Positions 1 through 4,675 of a stretch of 5,593 nucleotides of DNA are shown here, in pieces. The stretch comes from an uncultured Oscillospiraceae bacterium. GTDB taxonomy: Bacteria; Bacillota; Clostridia; Oscillospirales; Oscillospiraceae. The first letter of the stretch is position 1, and each line of letters starts with the position of its first letter. Below the pieces are notes generated by a model, which saw only the letters and a list, made by a program, of their open reading frames with translations, was not told the DNA's origin and did not search any database. The stretch lies in contig CAJUCB010000088.1 of assembly GCA_910584805.1 (NCBI GenBank), positions 1 through 5,593 of the forward strand, in the 5' to 3' direction. Both the position numbers and the translations under genes were made by a program.

Positions 1-39
1 TTCGTAGCCAGTCACTCTATCCAACTGAGCTACTACCGC
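1..39 (-). tRNA. tRNA-Arg(ACG), 5' part only
   Basis: Read on the minus strand from base 39, the sequence folds as the first 38 standard positions of a tRNA. It has a 7-base acceptor strand GCGGTAG, then TA, a D stem GCTC/GAGT around the loop AGTTGGATA, one linker base, the anticodon 5' strand ACTGG, and the 7-base loop CTACGAA. The loop has the usual C32 and T33 followed by anticodon ACG, which reads arginine CGN codons with A34 normally edited to inosine. The window edge cuts the gene inside the anticodon loop, so the 3' half, T arm and CCA state cannot be seen. Its promoter is about 20 bases upstream. argS lies at the other end of the window; I regard that as coincidence. Confidence 0.88.
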
Positions 40-41
40 AT

Positions 42-56
42 GTCGTTCTTGACGAC
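42..56 (-). other. Hairpin in the predicted 5' leader of the tRNA-Arg precursor
   Basis: Bases 42-46 (GTCGT) and 52-56 (ACGAC) are perfect inverted repeats around a 5-base loop. The promoter at 63-91 predicts a transcript start near base 56, so the whole leader before the tRNA (bases 56-40) would be this hairpin plus two unpaired bases. RNase P would have to cut just 3' of it. The structure is read directly; its effect on processing is inference. Confidence 0.45.
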
Positions 57-62
57 TTTCTT

Positions 63-91
63 ATAATACCACATCTCAAAAGAAAATGCAA
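63..91 (-). promoter_or_regulatory. Promoter of the tRNA-Arg gene
   Basis: On the minus strand, -35 TTGCAT (bases 91-86) is followed by a 17-base spacer and -10 TATTAT (68-63). That is 4/6 and 5/6 matches to the sigma-A consensus at ideal spacing. The expected start is near base 56, giving a leader of about 17 bases. Its position right before a stable RNA gene supports it. Confidence 0.6.
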
Positions 92-108
92 GCATTATTT
101 TCCCTTTT

Positions 109-148
109 CCTGCCCTGATTTTGGATTTTTTTGCAAAACCAGGGCAGG
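109..148 (-). terminator. Long hairpin between the transporter and the tRNA promoter
   Basis: CCTGCCCTG (109-117) and CAGGGCAGG (140-148) are perfect inverted repeats. They extend inward through 118-123 and 134-139 to a 15-bp stem with a 10-base loop. The one irregular pair is an allowed G-U in minus-strand RNA but A-C in plus-strand RNA, which suggests the minus transcript is the one that folds. It lies just downstream of the transporter gene. There is no T tract after the stem on either strand, so it is not a standard intrinsic terminator. It could protect the 3' end or act with the hairpin at 157-184. Confidence 0.45.
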
Positions 149-156
149 TATTGGGG

Positions 157-184
157 AAAGGGTCCGTTTTCAGCGGTTCCCTTT
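157..184 (-). terminator. Hairpin at the stop codon of the transporter gene
   Basis: AAAGGG (157-162) pairs with CCCTTT (179-184), and CCG (164-166) with CGG (174-176), leaving small internal loops and a 7-base end loop. On the minus strand it starts at the TAA stop (186-184) and is followed by TTTCCCC, a weak T run. It may be a poor intrinsic terminator that works with the second hairpin at 109-148. Confidence 0.35.
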
Positions 185-1623
185 TATCCGAAGAAAGAGG
201 TGATCTGGGTGTACAGCACCAGGATCATGACGGCGGGCACTACAACGCAGAAGCAGAACCTAAAGTACTTCGCTCCCTTGAACTTGTGGCCGCTCTCCTC
301 GCACTCGTTCTTTACCAGGTTAGGCAGGGCCCAGCCCAGGATCAAGCTCATGATCAGTGCGCCCAGGGGCATGAGGATACCCTCGGTGATCATGTCGTAG
401 AAGTCCAGCCAGCAGTCGTTCCACATGGCATAGCCCTCACTCTTTGGCGTCAGGCCCATGAGCTCATAGGGGGCCTTGATGGCAGCACCGCCGCCGCCCA
501 GGGCATCCAGAGCCACAGGAATGGCAATGATGAAAATCAGTACCACGAAGATGGCAGTCACCGACCGGCGCTTGGGCTCCTTCCCCTTGTCCAGCTGCTT
601 GTCCACGATAAACGCAGTACAAACCTCCAACAGGGCGATGGAAGAGGTGATGGCAGCGATGAACACCAGGAAATAGAACAGGAAGCCGATGACGTTACCG
701 GCCATACCGCCCATGCCGTCTAAGAACACCTTCTGCATGGAGGCAAAGAGCAGGCCAGGGCCCTGGGCGTAATCCACGCCGAAAGCCGCGCAGGCCGGGA
801 GGATCATCATACCTGCCAGCAGGGCGAACACAGTGTCCGCCACGGGGACGATCACGGCGTTGCGCTGAAGGCTGCGGTCCTTGCTCAGGTAGGAGCCAAA
901 GGTGATGTTGATGCCCATGCCCACAGACAGGGAGAAGAACATCTGCCCCGAAGCGGTCTTGAGCACCTCAAAGAAGTCGCTGCGGGAAGAGAATACCTCC
1001 GCATTGGGCTTGAACATGAAAGCGTAGCCTTCCTTTGCCCCGGGCTGGATCGCCACAAAGACGATGATGACCACCAGGATCACCGCCAAGGCTGGCATAA
1101 CGGCCTTGCTGAAGCGCTCAATGCCGCCCTTGATGCCCCCCATGACAATGAACATGGTGATGGCCAGGAAAATGGCCAGGAACAGCAGCATGCTGGAACT
1201 ATCATAGAGCAGCCAGCCAAAGAACGAGCTGCCCTGTCCGGCGAAACCATCCATCCCGACAATCTGCACCAGGAAGCCCAGGCAATACCGCAGGACCATA
1301 CCGCCCAGCAGGCAGTAAAAGGCCAGGATCAGGAAGGGGGAAATGACGGCCATCCACCCCACAAAGCTATACTTTTTCGCCAGAGCGGCATACGCGCCGC
1401 CGGCCCCGTGGCCGGTGTGACGGCCCAAGGCGAACTCGCCCAGTATCAGGACGATGCCCACCAGCACCACCAGCACCAGATAAATGGCAAGGAAGGCGAA
1501 GCCGCCGCTCTTGCCCATTTTGTAAGGGAACGCCCAGAGGTTCCCCAAGCCGATGGCTGAGCCCACTGAGGCCAGGAGAAAGCCGAGGTTGCTCCCCCAC
1601 TGTCCACGCTTGTTAACTTCCAT
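184..1623 (-). CDS. Sodium-dependent amino-acid transporter, NSS (SNF) family, 11 helices
   Basis: This is an inner-membrane symporter of the neurotransmitter:sodium symporter family (relatives LeuT, MhsT, Tyt1), expected to use the Na+ gradient to import an amino acid. The exact substrate cannot be read. The chosen ATG at 1623 gives 479 aa. The upstream in-frame GTG at 1635 has AGGAG only one base away, too close to use, although for the ATG that AGGAG is 13 bases away and only a weak GAGAG sits at 5 bases. Helix 1 carries the family signature at residues 21-33, GSAIGLGNLWAFP, including the Na+ ligands equivalent to LeuT A22 and N27 (here A23, N28). Helix 6 has FFSLS (229-233), with Ser where LeuT has Thr254. 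Helix 8 has AAITSS (323-328), matching LeuT A351/T354/S355. I count 11 hydrophobic helices, the common bacterial form, ending near the C-terminus. LeuT outer-gate R30 is Ala31 here. It is followed by hairpins at 157-184 and 109-148. Confidence 0.93.
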   Translation of the reverse strand: MEVNKRGQWGSNLGFLLASVGSAIGLGNLWAFPYKMGKSGGFAFLAIYLVLVVLVGIVLILGEFALGRHTGHGAGGAYAALAKKYSFVGWMAVISPFLILAFYCLLGGMVLRYCLGFLVQIVGMDGFAGQGSSFFGWLLYDSSSMLLFLAIFLAITMFIVMGGIKGGIERFSKAVMPALAVILVVIIVFVAIQPGAKEGYAFMFKPNAEVFSSRSDFFEVLKTASGQMFFSLSVGMGINITFGSYLSKDRSLQRNAVIVPVADTVFALLAGMMILPACAAFGVDYAQGPGLLFASMQKVFLDGMGGMAGNVIGFLFYFLVFIAAITSSIALLEVCTAFIVDKQLDKGKEPKRRSVTAIFVVLIFIIAIPVALDALGGGGAAIKAPYELMGLTPKSEGYAMWNDCWLDFYDMITEGILMPLGALIMSLILGWALPNLVKNECEESGHKFKGAKYFRFCFCVVVPAVMILVLYTQITSFFG

Positions 1624-1730
1624 TGTTTCTCTCACTCTCCTAAATCAGTGTAGTGCCTCTTACTTTACAGGAAAATCAGAGAGAAAACAAGAGAAAAGAC
1701 AAAAATGCTCGTAAATGAAAGAAAATGTCC

Positions 1731-1791
1731 ACTTTTTTGTCGGTACTCAGCAGAAGCCAACAAAAAGTCAAGGGATTTTTCCCTGTTTTTG
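1731..1791 (-). promoter_or_regulatory. Two mutually exclusive hairpins downstream of the small frame
   Basis: In minus-strand RNA the segment at 1768-1757 (ACTTTTTGTTGG) can pair with 1743-1731 (CCGACAAAAAAGT), with one wobble and one extra A. Alternatively its TTTTTG (1766-1761) can pair with CAAAAA (1791-1786) as an extension of the small stem AGGGA/TCCCT (1784-1780 with 1775-1771). Both folds use the same T run, an attenuator-like layout. The downstream sequence is T-rich (CATTTTCTTTCATTT). Much of the pairing is A-T, so chance is a real alternative. Confidence 0.25.
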
Positions 1792-1899
1792 GCGTTCCCT
1801 CGGAGGATAAGCCACCGCTTCTTCCAAAACCGGCGGAGCTTCCTTCTCCTTCTTTATTTCCGCTTGCACTGCGGCTTTTATTGTGTCTCCTTCAACCAT
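1768..1899 (-). CDS. Possible small lysine/glutamate-rich protein, 43 aa, unrecognised
   Basis: An ATG at 1899 opens a 43-codon frame ending TGA at 1770-1768. The product is hydrophilic. It has a charged helix-like part (around residues 7-20, with IKKEKE at 15-20), a PPVLEEAV stretch, and a C-terminal end AVAYPPRERQKQGKIP. There is no signal peptide or membrane segment, and I recognise no family. The ATG has no ribosome binding site of its own. An SD-equipped 10-codon frame (1924-1892) overlaps it by 8 bases (ATGGTTGA), so translation could be coupled. Alternatively, skipping one A at base 1900 joins the two into a continuous 51-aa protein. A promoter at 1968-1996 lies correctly upstream. It may be a real small protein, a frameshifted remnant, or chance. 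Confidence 0.35.
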   Translation of the reverse strand: MVEGDTIKAAVQAEIKKEKEAPPVLEEAVAYPPRERQKQGKIP

Positions 1900-1924
1900 T
1901 TTCTTGTATCTGTTCTATGTTCAT
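1892..1924 (-). CDS. Short leader frame MNIEQIQENG, possible true start of the small gene
   Basis: The ATG at 1924 is preceded by GGAAGGA (1936-1930) with a 5-base spacer, a good ribosome binding site. The predicted transcript start is near 1961, giving a leader of about 37 bases. The frame runs 10 codons to TGA (1894-1892). It shares frame context with the 43-codon frame at 1768-1899: removing one base from the AAAA run at about 1901-1898 gives an unbroken product MNIEQIQE-MVEGDTIKAA... of 51 aa. Either a leader peptide coupled to the next frame or a start exon of a broken gene fits. Confidence 0.35.
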   Translation of the reverse strand: MNIEQIQENG

Positions 1925-1967
1925 ACTTGTCCTTCCCATCGCCTGGACCGCTGTGCAAGCGCGGGCC

Positions 1968-1996
1968 ATTATAGCATGATTCCAGTGCCGGGGCAA
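1968..1996 (-). promoter_or_regulatory. Leftward extended -10 promoter, for the small frame and perhaps the transporter
   Basis: On the minus strand, -35 TTGCCC (1996-1991) is followed by a 17-base spacer and -10 TATAAT (1973-1968), with TGC directly before it (extended -10). The predicted start is near 1961. The first frame met is MNIEQIQENG at 1924 with a good ribosome binding site. The transporter gene is the next gene in the same direction. Confidence 0.55.
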
Positions 1997-2010
1997 GGAG
2001 GCAAAACCAG

Positions 2011-2039
2011 TGTACATTGCGGCAAGACTATGCTATAAT
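2011..2039 (+). promoter_or_regulatory. Rightward extended -10 promoter for Uma2 and the desulfurase
   Basis: -35 TGTACA (2011-2016), a 17-base spacer, and -10 TATAAT (2034-2039) preceded by TGC, an extended -10. The start is expected near 2046, leaving a 50-base leader before the ATG at 2097. The -35 boxes of the two divergent promoters are 14 bp apart, so a regulator bound between them could affect both. Confidence 0.6.
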
Positions 2040-2057
2040 GTGGACAAATGATTGAAG

Positions 2058-2090
2058 CGCTTGCCCTTGCCAGGCAACGGGAAAGGAGCG
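2058..2090 (+). promoter_or_regulatory. Leader hairpin reaching into the Uma2 ribosome binding site
   Basis: CCC (2064-2066) and TTGC (2067-2070) pair with GCAA (2074-2077) and GGG (2079-2081), with one bulged C. Outside, CGCT (2058-2061) pairs with AGCG (2087-2090). The Shine-Dalgarno AAGGAG (2083-2088) would lie in the internal loop with its last two bases paired, which may lower translation. The pairing is seen; the effect is inferred. Confidence 0.3.
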
Positions 2091-2096
2091 GTCTAT

Positions 2097-2669
2097 ATGA
2101 TGAATGGCAATCTAGCCTATCAGGCACAACAGCGGGAGGAGCTAATCGGCGGAAAGTTTATCGCCATGTCACCAGCCACCCCACGGCACAACCGCTTGGC
2201 ATTTCGGATCGCGGTCCTTTTTGAAAACCATTTGAAGGGAAAACCCTGTATCCCCTTCAGCGACGGGACTGCGGTTTTCCTGACAGAGGAGGATCATTTC
2301 ATCCCGGACGGTATGGTCATCTGTGACCGGGATAAGATCAAGCCCAAATGGGTGGAGGGGGCACCAGACCTCGTCTGGGAAGTCCTCTCCCCCAGCACCG
2401 CGAAAAATGACAGATGGTACAAGAAAAATGCCTACGAGGCCAACGGCGTACCGGAGTATTGGTTGGTAGACCCCGCCGGAAAGTCCATTGAAGTCTATCT
2501 CCTGGCAGACGGCCAGTATCGCTTGGAAAATATCTATTACTTCTACACAGAAGAGGAAATCGCAGAGATGGACGAAGAGGAAAAAGCCGCGCTGGTCACG
2601 TCTTTCCACTGCCACCTCTACGACGACCTAGACATTTCCCTGGCAGATATTTTTGAAGATTTGTTCTGA
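2097..2669 (+). CDS. Uma2 family protein, putative PD-(D/E)XK endonuclease
   Basis: A 190-aa protein of the Uma2 (formerly DUF820) family, whose fold is that of PD-(D/E)XK restriction-type nucleases. Its cellular role is not established. The start is the first of two ATGs, with AAGGAG 8 bases upstream; the frame stays open back to a TTG at 2052 but that has no such site. Family landmarks are ELIGGKFIAMSP (15-26), H31, PD at 70-71, PDLVWEVLSPST (90-101) with D91 and E95 as likely metal ligands, then D105, K109/K110 and Y113, then GVPEYWLVDP (117-126). The C-terminus is acidic, ending DIFEDLF. All core residues are present, so it looks intact. Base composition is lower in GC than its neighbour: 60-base samples at 2101-2160 and 2521-2580 are 50% and 42% GC, against 72% at 3061-3120 in the desulfurase. 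This hints at later acquisition. It precedes the desulfurase by 24 bases with no terminator, so the two are probably co-transcribed. Confidence 0.9.
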   Translation: MMNGNLAYQAQQREELIGGKFIAMSPATPRHNRLAFRIAVLFENHLKGKPCIPFSDGTAVFLTEEDHFIPDGMVICDRDKIKPKWVEGAPDLVWEVLSPSTAKNDRWYKKNAYEANGVPEYWLVDPAGKSIEVYLLADGQYRLENIYYFYTEEEIAEMDEEEKAALVTSFHCHLYDDLDISLADIFEDLF

Positions 2670-2693
2670 CTGTAAAGAAAAGAGGACACAGCT

Positions 2694-3836
2694 ATGCCCA
2701 TCATCTATTTGGACCACGCCGCCACCACCCCCGTCCTCCCCGCCGCGGCCCAGGCCGCCCTGGCAGCTATGACCCAGGACTTTGGCAACCCCTCCTCCCT
2801 CCACTCCCTGGGCACCGCTGCCGCCAAAGCTGTGGCGGCGCAGCGGGAAGCGGTGGCCTCCGCCCTGGGATGCCGGGGGGAGGAATTGTATTTTACCTCC
2901 TGCGGCACCGAGGGGGACAACTGGGCGGTGGCCCTGGCGGTCCATTTGGGACGGCACAAGGGGAAACACATCATCACCACTGCCATCGAACACGCCGCTG
3001 TTCTAGAGCCCTGCCGGGCCTTAGAGCGGGAGGGCTACCAGGTGACCTATCTGCGGCCCGATGCCCAAGGGCGCATCCCCCTGGCGGACTTGGAAGCCGC
3101 TCTGCGGCCGGACACGGTGCTGGTATCCATGATGCTGGTGAACAACGAGACCGGAGCCATCCAGCCTGTGGCAGAGGCCGCGGCGCTGCTCCGGCAGAAG
3201 AAGTCCCCCGCCCTGCTCCACACCGACGCGGTCCAGGGCTTCTTAAAAATCCCCTTTACCCCCAAGGACCTGGGGGCAGATCTGCTCACCGTCAGCGGCC
3301 ACAAGGTGGGGGCCCCAAAAGGCATCGGGGCCCTGTACATCCGCGCCGGGCTGCAAGTCCAACCCCTGCTTCGGGGAGGCGGACAGGAGCGGGGGCTGCG
3401 CTCCGGCACAGAGGCCACCGCTCAGATCGCCGCGTTTGCCCGGGCTGCCCAGGAGGGGTCGGAGAAGCTGTCAGACCACCAGGCCTACGTCCAAAGCCTG
3501 AAGGACTACGCTTTGGAGACTCTACCCCAGGCCGTGCCAGGGCTGGTGGTGGTAGCCCCAGGGGACGCCCCCCACATCTGCGCCGTCTCCCTCCCCGGCT
3601 ATCCCAGCCAGGTGGTAGTACGCTATCTCAGCGACAAGGGCATCTGCCTCTCCTCCGGCTCCGCCTGCCACAAGGGGAAAGCCAGCCACGTCTATGCCGC
3701 TATGAAGCTCTCCAAAGCTGTCCGGGACGGCATGCTCCGCCTCTCCTTCGCCCCCTCCAACACCAAGGCCGAGGTGGACACCCTGGCTCAAGCCCTGGGA
3801 CAGGCCACCCGGGAATTGATATCTATGGGGCGGTAA
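2694..3836 (+). CDS. Cysteine desulfurase, NifS/IscS type (class V aminotransferase)
   Basis: A cytoplasmic PLP enzyme that converts cysteine to alanine and leaves a persulfide on its own cysteine, for Fe-S clusters, tRNA thiolation or other sulfur uses. The 380-aa length is normal. The ATG has AGAGGA 7 bases upstream. Landmarks in order: YLDHAATTP (5-13), GNPSSLHSLG (31-40), TSCGTEGDN (68-76), the PLP-stacking H100 in IEH, NNETG (150-154), HTDAVQ (176-181) with D178 contacting the pyridine nitrogen, SGHK (201-204) with K204 forming the PLP Schiff base, RSGTE (236-240), and the mobile loop SSGSAC (320-325) with catalytic C325. The loop after C325 reads HKGKASHVY, the same length as in IscS, so it is group I. 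LRLSFAPSNT (348-357) closes the domain. No IscU, ThiI or MnmA gene is visible here, so its sulfur acceptor is unknown. It follows the Uma2 gene by 24 bases. Its end meets the terminator hairpin shared with ogt. Confidence 0.95.
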   Translation: MPIIYLDHAATTPVLPAAAQAALAAMTQDFGNPSSLHSLGTAAAKAVAAQREAVASALGCRGEELYFTSCGTEGDNWAVALAVHLGRHKGKHIITTAIEHAAVLEPCRALEREGYQVTYLRPDAQGRIPLADLEAALRPDTVLVSMMLVNNETGAIQPVAEAAALLRQKKSPALLHTDAVQGFLKIPFTPKDLGADLLTVSGHKVGAPKGIGALYIRAGLQVQPLLRGGGQERGLRSGTEATAQIAAFARAAQEGSEKLSDHQAYVQSLKDYALETLPQAVPGLVVVAPGDAPHICAVSLPGYPSQVVVRYLSDKGICLSSGSACHKGKASHVYAAMKLSKAVRDGMLRLSFAPSNTKAEVDTLAQALGQATRELISMGR

Positions 3837-3851
3837 TAAAAAACAACACAA

Positions 3852-3884
3852 AAGCGGTGGGCAGAACCAAGCTGCCCACCGCTT
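3852..3884. terminator. 13-bp hairpin terminator between the convergent desulfurase and ogt genes
   Basis: AAGCGGTGGGCAG (3852-3864) and CTGCCCACCGCTT (3872-3884) are perfect inverted repeats with a 7-base loop. On the minus strand the stem is followed by TTTTGTGTTGTTTTTTATTA, a strong T-rich run, so it should end the ogt transcript well. On the plus strand only CTGTCATTG follows, so termination of the desulfurase transcript is less sure. The minus-strand T run overlaps the desulfurase stop codon. Confidence 0.85.
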
Positions 3885-3903
3885 CTGTCATTGTAACAGG
3901 GAA

Positions 3904-4437
3904 TCACAGGGCTGTCCCCTGTTTCGGCACAAACAGGCGACCTAAGTCTGCCCCCTCATGGGCCAGCAGCTGCCTCTTCTTCTCAATCCCACCGGCGTAG
4001 CCCGTTAAGCTCCCATTGCTCCCCACCACCCGGTGGCAGGGGATGATGATAGAAATGGGGTTATGCCCCACGGCACCACCGACGGCCTGGCTGGACATAG
4101 GCCCGCCCTGCTGCTCCGCCAGCTGGTTCGCAAGGCCACCATAGCTTCGCACCTGGCCGTAAGGGACCTCACACAGGAGAGTCCAAACCGCCTGGCGGAA
4201 GGGCGTGCCCACCGGGGCCAAGGGCAGTTCATGGGGTGTGGGCCGTTCCCCCGCAAAGTAGCGGTCCAACCAGGCGTTTGTCTGGGCAAAGATCGCCAAG
4301 TCCCCTCTTGGGTACAGCTCCCCCAGGGCACCGCCAAAATACTTTTGCCCCTCCATCCACAGCCCAAGCAGGTTTTCTCCATCGCTGGCCAGGGTGAGTT
4401 CCCCCACCGGGGCGCGATAGGTCGTTGCATAATACAC
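3904..4437 (-). CDS. ogt: Methylated-DNA--protein-cysteine S-methyltransferase
   Basis: A suicide DNA-repair protein that transfers the alkyl group from O6-alkylguanine in DNA to its own cysteine. The product is 177 aa, a usual length. The start is GTG at 4437, supported by a full AGGAGG (4450-4445) with 7 bases between; no in-frame ATG lies nearby. The N-terminal Methyltransf_1N-like part covers about residues 1-75 (YRAPVGELTLASDG at 7-20). The DNA-binding and catalytic domain follows: FRQAVWTLLCEVPYGQVRSYG (start at 80), AVGGAVGHNP (118-127) with the asparagine hinge N126, and the active site PCHRV with acceptor C134 at 133-137, then GSLTGYAGGI (142-151). The position of the human AGT arginine finger (R128) is Q117 here. 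There is no AraC/Ada domain, so this is the stand-alone form, likely constitutive. Its promoter matches the consensus exactly, and the terminator at 3852-3884 follows the stop. Confidence 0.95.
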   Translation of the reverse strand: MYYATTYRAPVGELTLASDGENLLGLWMEGQKYFGGALGELYPRGDLAIFAQTNAWLDRYFAGERPTPHELPLAPVGTPFRQAVWTLLCEVPYGQVRSYGGLANQLAEQQGGPMSSQAVGGAVGHNPISIIIPCHRVVGSNGSLTGYAGGIEKKRQLLAHEGADLGRLFVPKQGTAL

Positions 4438-4444
4438 GGCACTC

Positions 4445-4450
4445 CCTCCT
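4445..4450 (-). promoter_or_regulatory. Ribosome binding site that fixes the GTG start of ogt
   Basis: AGGAGG on the minus strand, 7 bases before GTG at 4437-4435. It is a full anti-16S match at ideal distance and decides for a GTG start. Confidence 0.8.
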
Positions 4451-4459
4451 CTGGCCTTT

Positions 4460-4559
4460 CATCCACCGGCCACACTTCGACATTCCTTTCTCCCGTCATT
4501 ATAGAGCCATCACTCTGGAATGTCAAAAGCATTCTTGGGCTTTGCCCCATCCACCGGCC
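4460..4559. repeat. 12-bp direct repeat flanking the ogt promoter
   Basis: CATCCACCGGCC occurs at 4460-4471 and again at 4548-4559, 88 bases apart and in the same orientation. One copy lies upstream of the ogt -35 box. The other lies in the transcribed leader, about 10 bases before its Shine-Dalgarno. The repeat is exact; a role as paired operators is only a possibility. Confidence 0.5.
4498..4526 (-). promoter_or_regulatory. Perfect-consensus sigma-A promoter of ogt
   Basis: On the minus strand TTGACA (4526-4521), a 17-base spacer, and TATAAT (4503-4498) match the consensus at all 12 positions. The start is expected near 4491, giving a leader of about 54 bases to the GTG at 4437. Confidence 0.85.
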
Positions 4560-4591
4560 TCAAAAAGCGGCAGTTTTCCCTTCGACGCAGC

Positions 4592-4620
4592 TTTACTTTT
4601 CCCGGTAAATCATGTATAAT
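4592..4620 (+). promoter_or_regulatory. Promoter of the DUF1934-argS unit
   Basis: TTTACT (4592-4597), a 17-base spacer, and a perfect -10 TATAAT (4615-4620). The predicted start is near 4627, about 49 bases before the ATG at 4676. It is divergent from the ogt promoter, whose -35 box lies 65 bases away. Confidence 0.7.
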
Positions 4621-4675
4621 AATTTGCATTTGCGCGAAGAACAAAAAAATACTTTGGGCAGCGAGGGAACATGAC

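Larger units (their letters stand above)
1967..2040. repeat. Perfect 11-bp inverted repeat holding both divergent -10 boxes
   Basis: CATTATAGCAT (1967-1977) is the exact reverse complement of ATGCTATAATG (2030-2040). Each arm contains an extended -10 element (TGCTATAAT) pointing outward. A second inverted pair, GCAAGCGC (1955-1962) and GCGCTTGC (2057-2064), lies just outside on a slightly different centre. The arms may simply reflect two similar promoters, or they may be a shared operator. Confidence 0.55.
1624..2096. other. 473-base control region between transporter and Uma2 gene
   Basis: This stretch holds two divergent promoters (1968-1996 minus, 2011-2039 plus), an inverted repeat joining their -10 boxes, a small minus-strand frame (1768-1924), and alternative hairpins at 1731-1791. 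Between 1624 and 1730 the minus strand is T-rich. It shows only weak promoter-like boxes, for example TGGACA (1730-1725) with no good -10, or TAAAGT (1669-1664) with no good -35. The transporter may therefore depend on the promoter at 1968-1996 through a leader of roughly 340 bases. I found no T-box consensus (TGGNACC) and no riboswitch I can name. The plus-strand frames here lack ribosome binding sites and read as antisense shadows. Confidence 0.5.

Noticed and set aside
49..67. Plus-strand TTGACG and TATAAT that look like a promoter
   Set aside because: The spacer is only 7 bases, far too short; the TATAAT overlaps the minus-strand tRNA promoter.
121..723. Plus-strand 200-codon frame
   Set aside because: It is antisense to the clear NSS transporter, has no ribosome binding site and no family features.
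1624..1961. T-box or glycine-type riboswitch before the transporter
   Set aside because: The T-box core TGGNACC and other motifs I know are absent; only GAGTACCG is faintly similar.
1705..1979. Two overlapping plus-strand frames of 84-89 codons
   Set aside because: No Shine-Dalgarno or promoter in front; their Phe/Leu/Ser-rich content is what antisense of the Lys/Glu-rich minus frame gives.
2048..2224. Plus-strand frame starting MIEALALARQRERSG, 58 codons, opening two bases after the predicted transcript start
   Set aside because: No ribosome binding site, and most of it overlaps the Uma2 gene in another frame; a leaderless peptide is possible but unsupported.
2870..4000. Plus-strand 376-codon frame inside and beyond the desulfurase
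   Set aside because: Arg/Gly/Pro-rich out-of-frame reading of high-GC coding DNA; it runs through the terminator and into antisense of ogt.
4005..4550. Minus-strand 181-codon frame overlapping ogt
   Set aside because: It starts upstream of the ogt promoter and is an out-of-frame shadow without known motifs.
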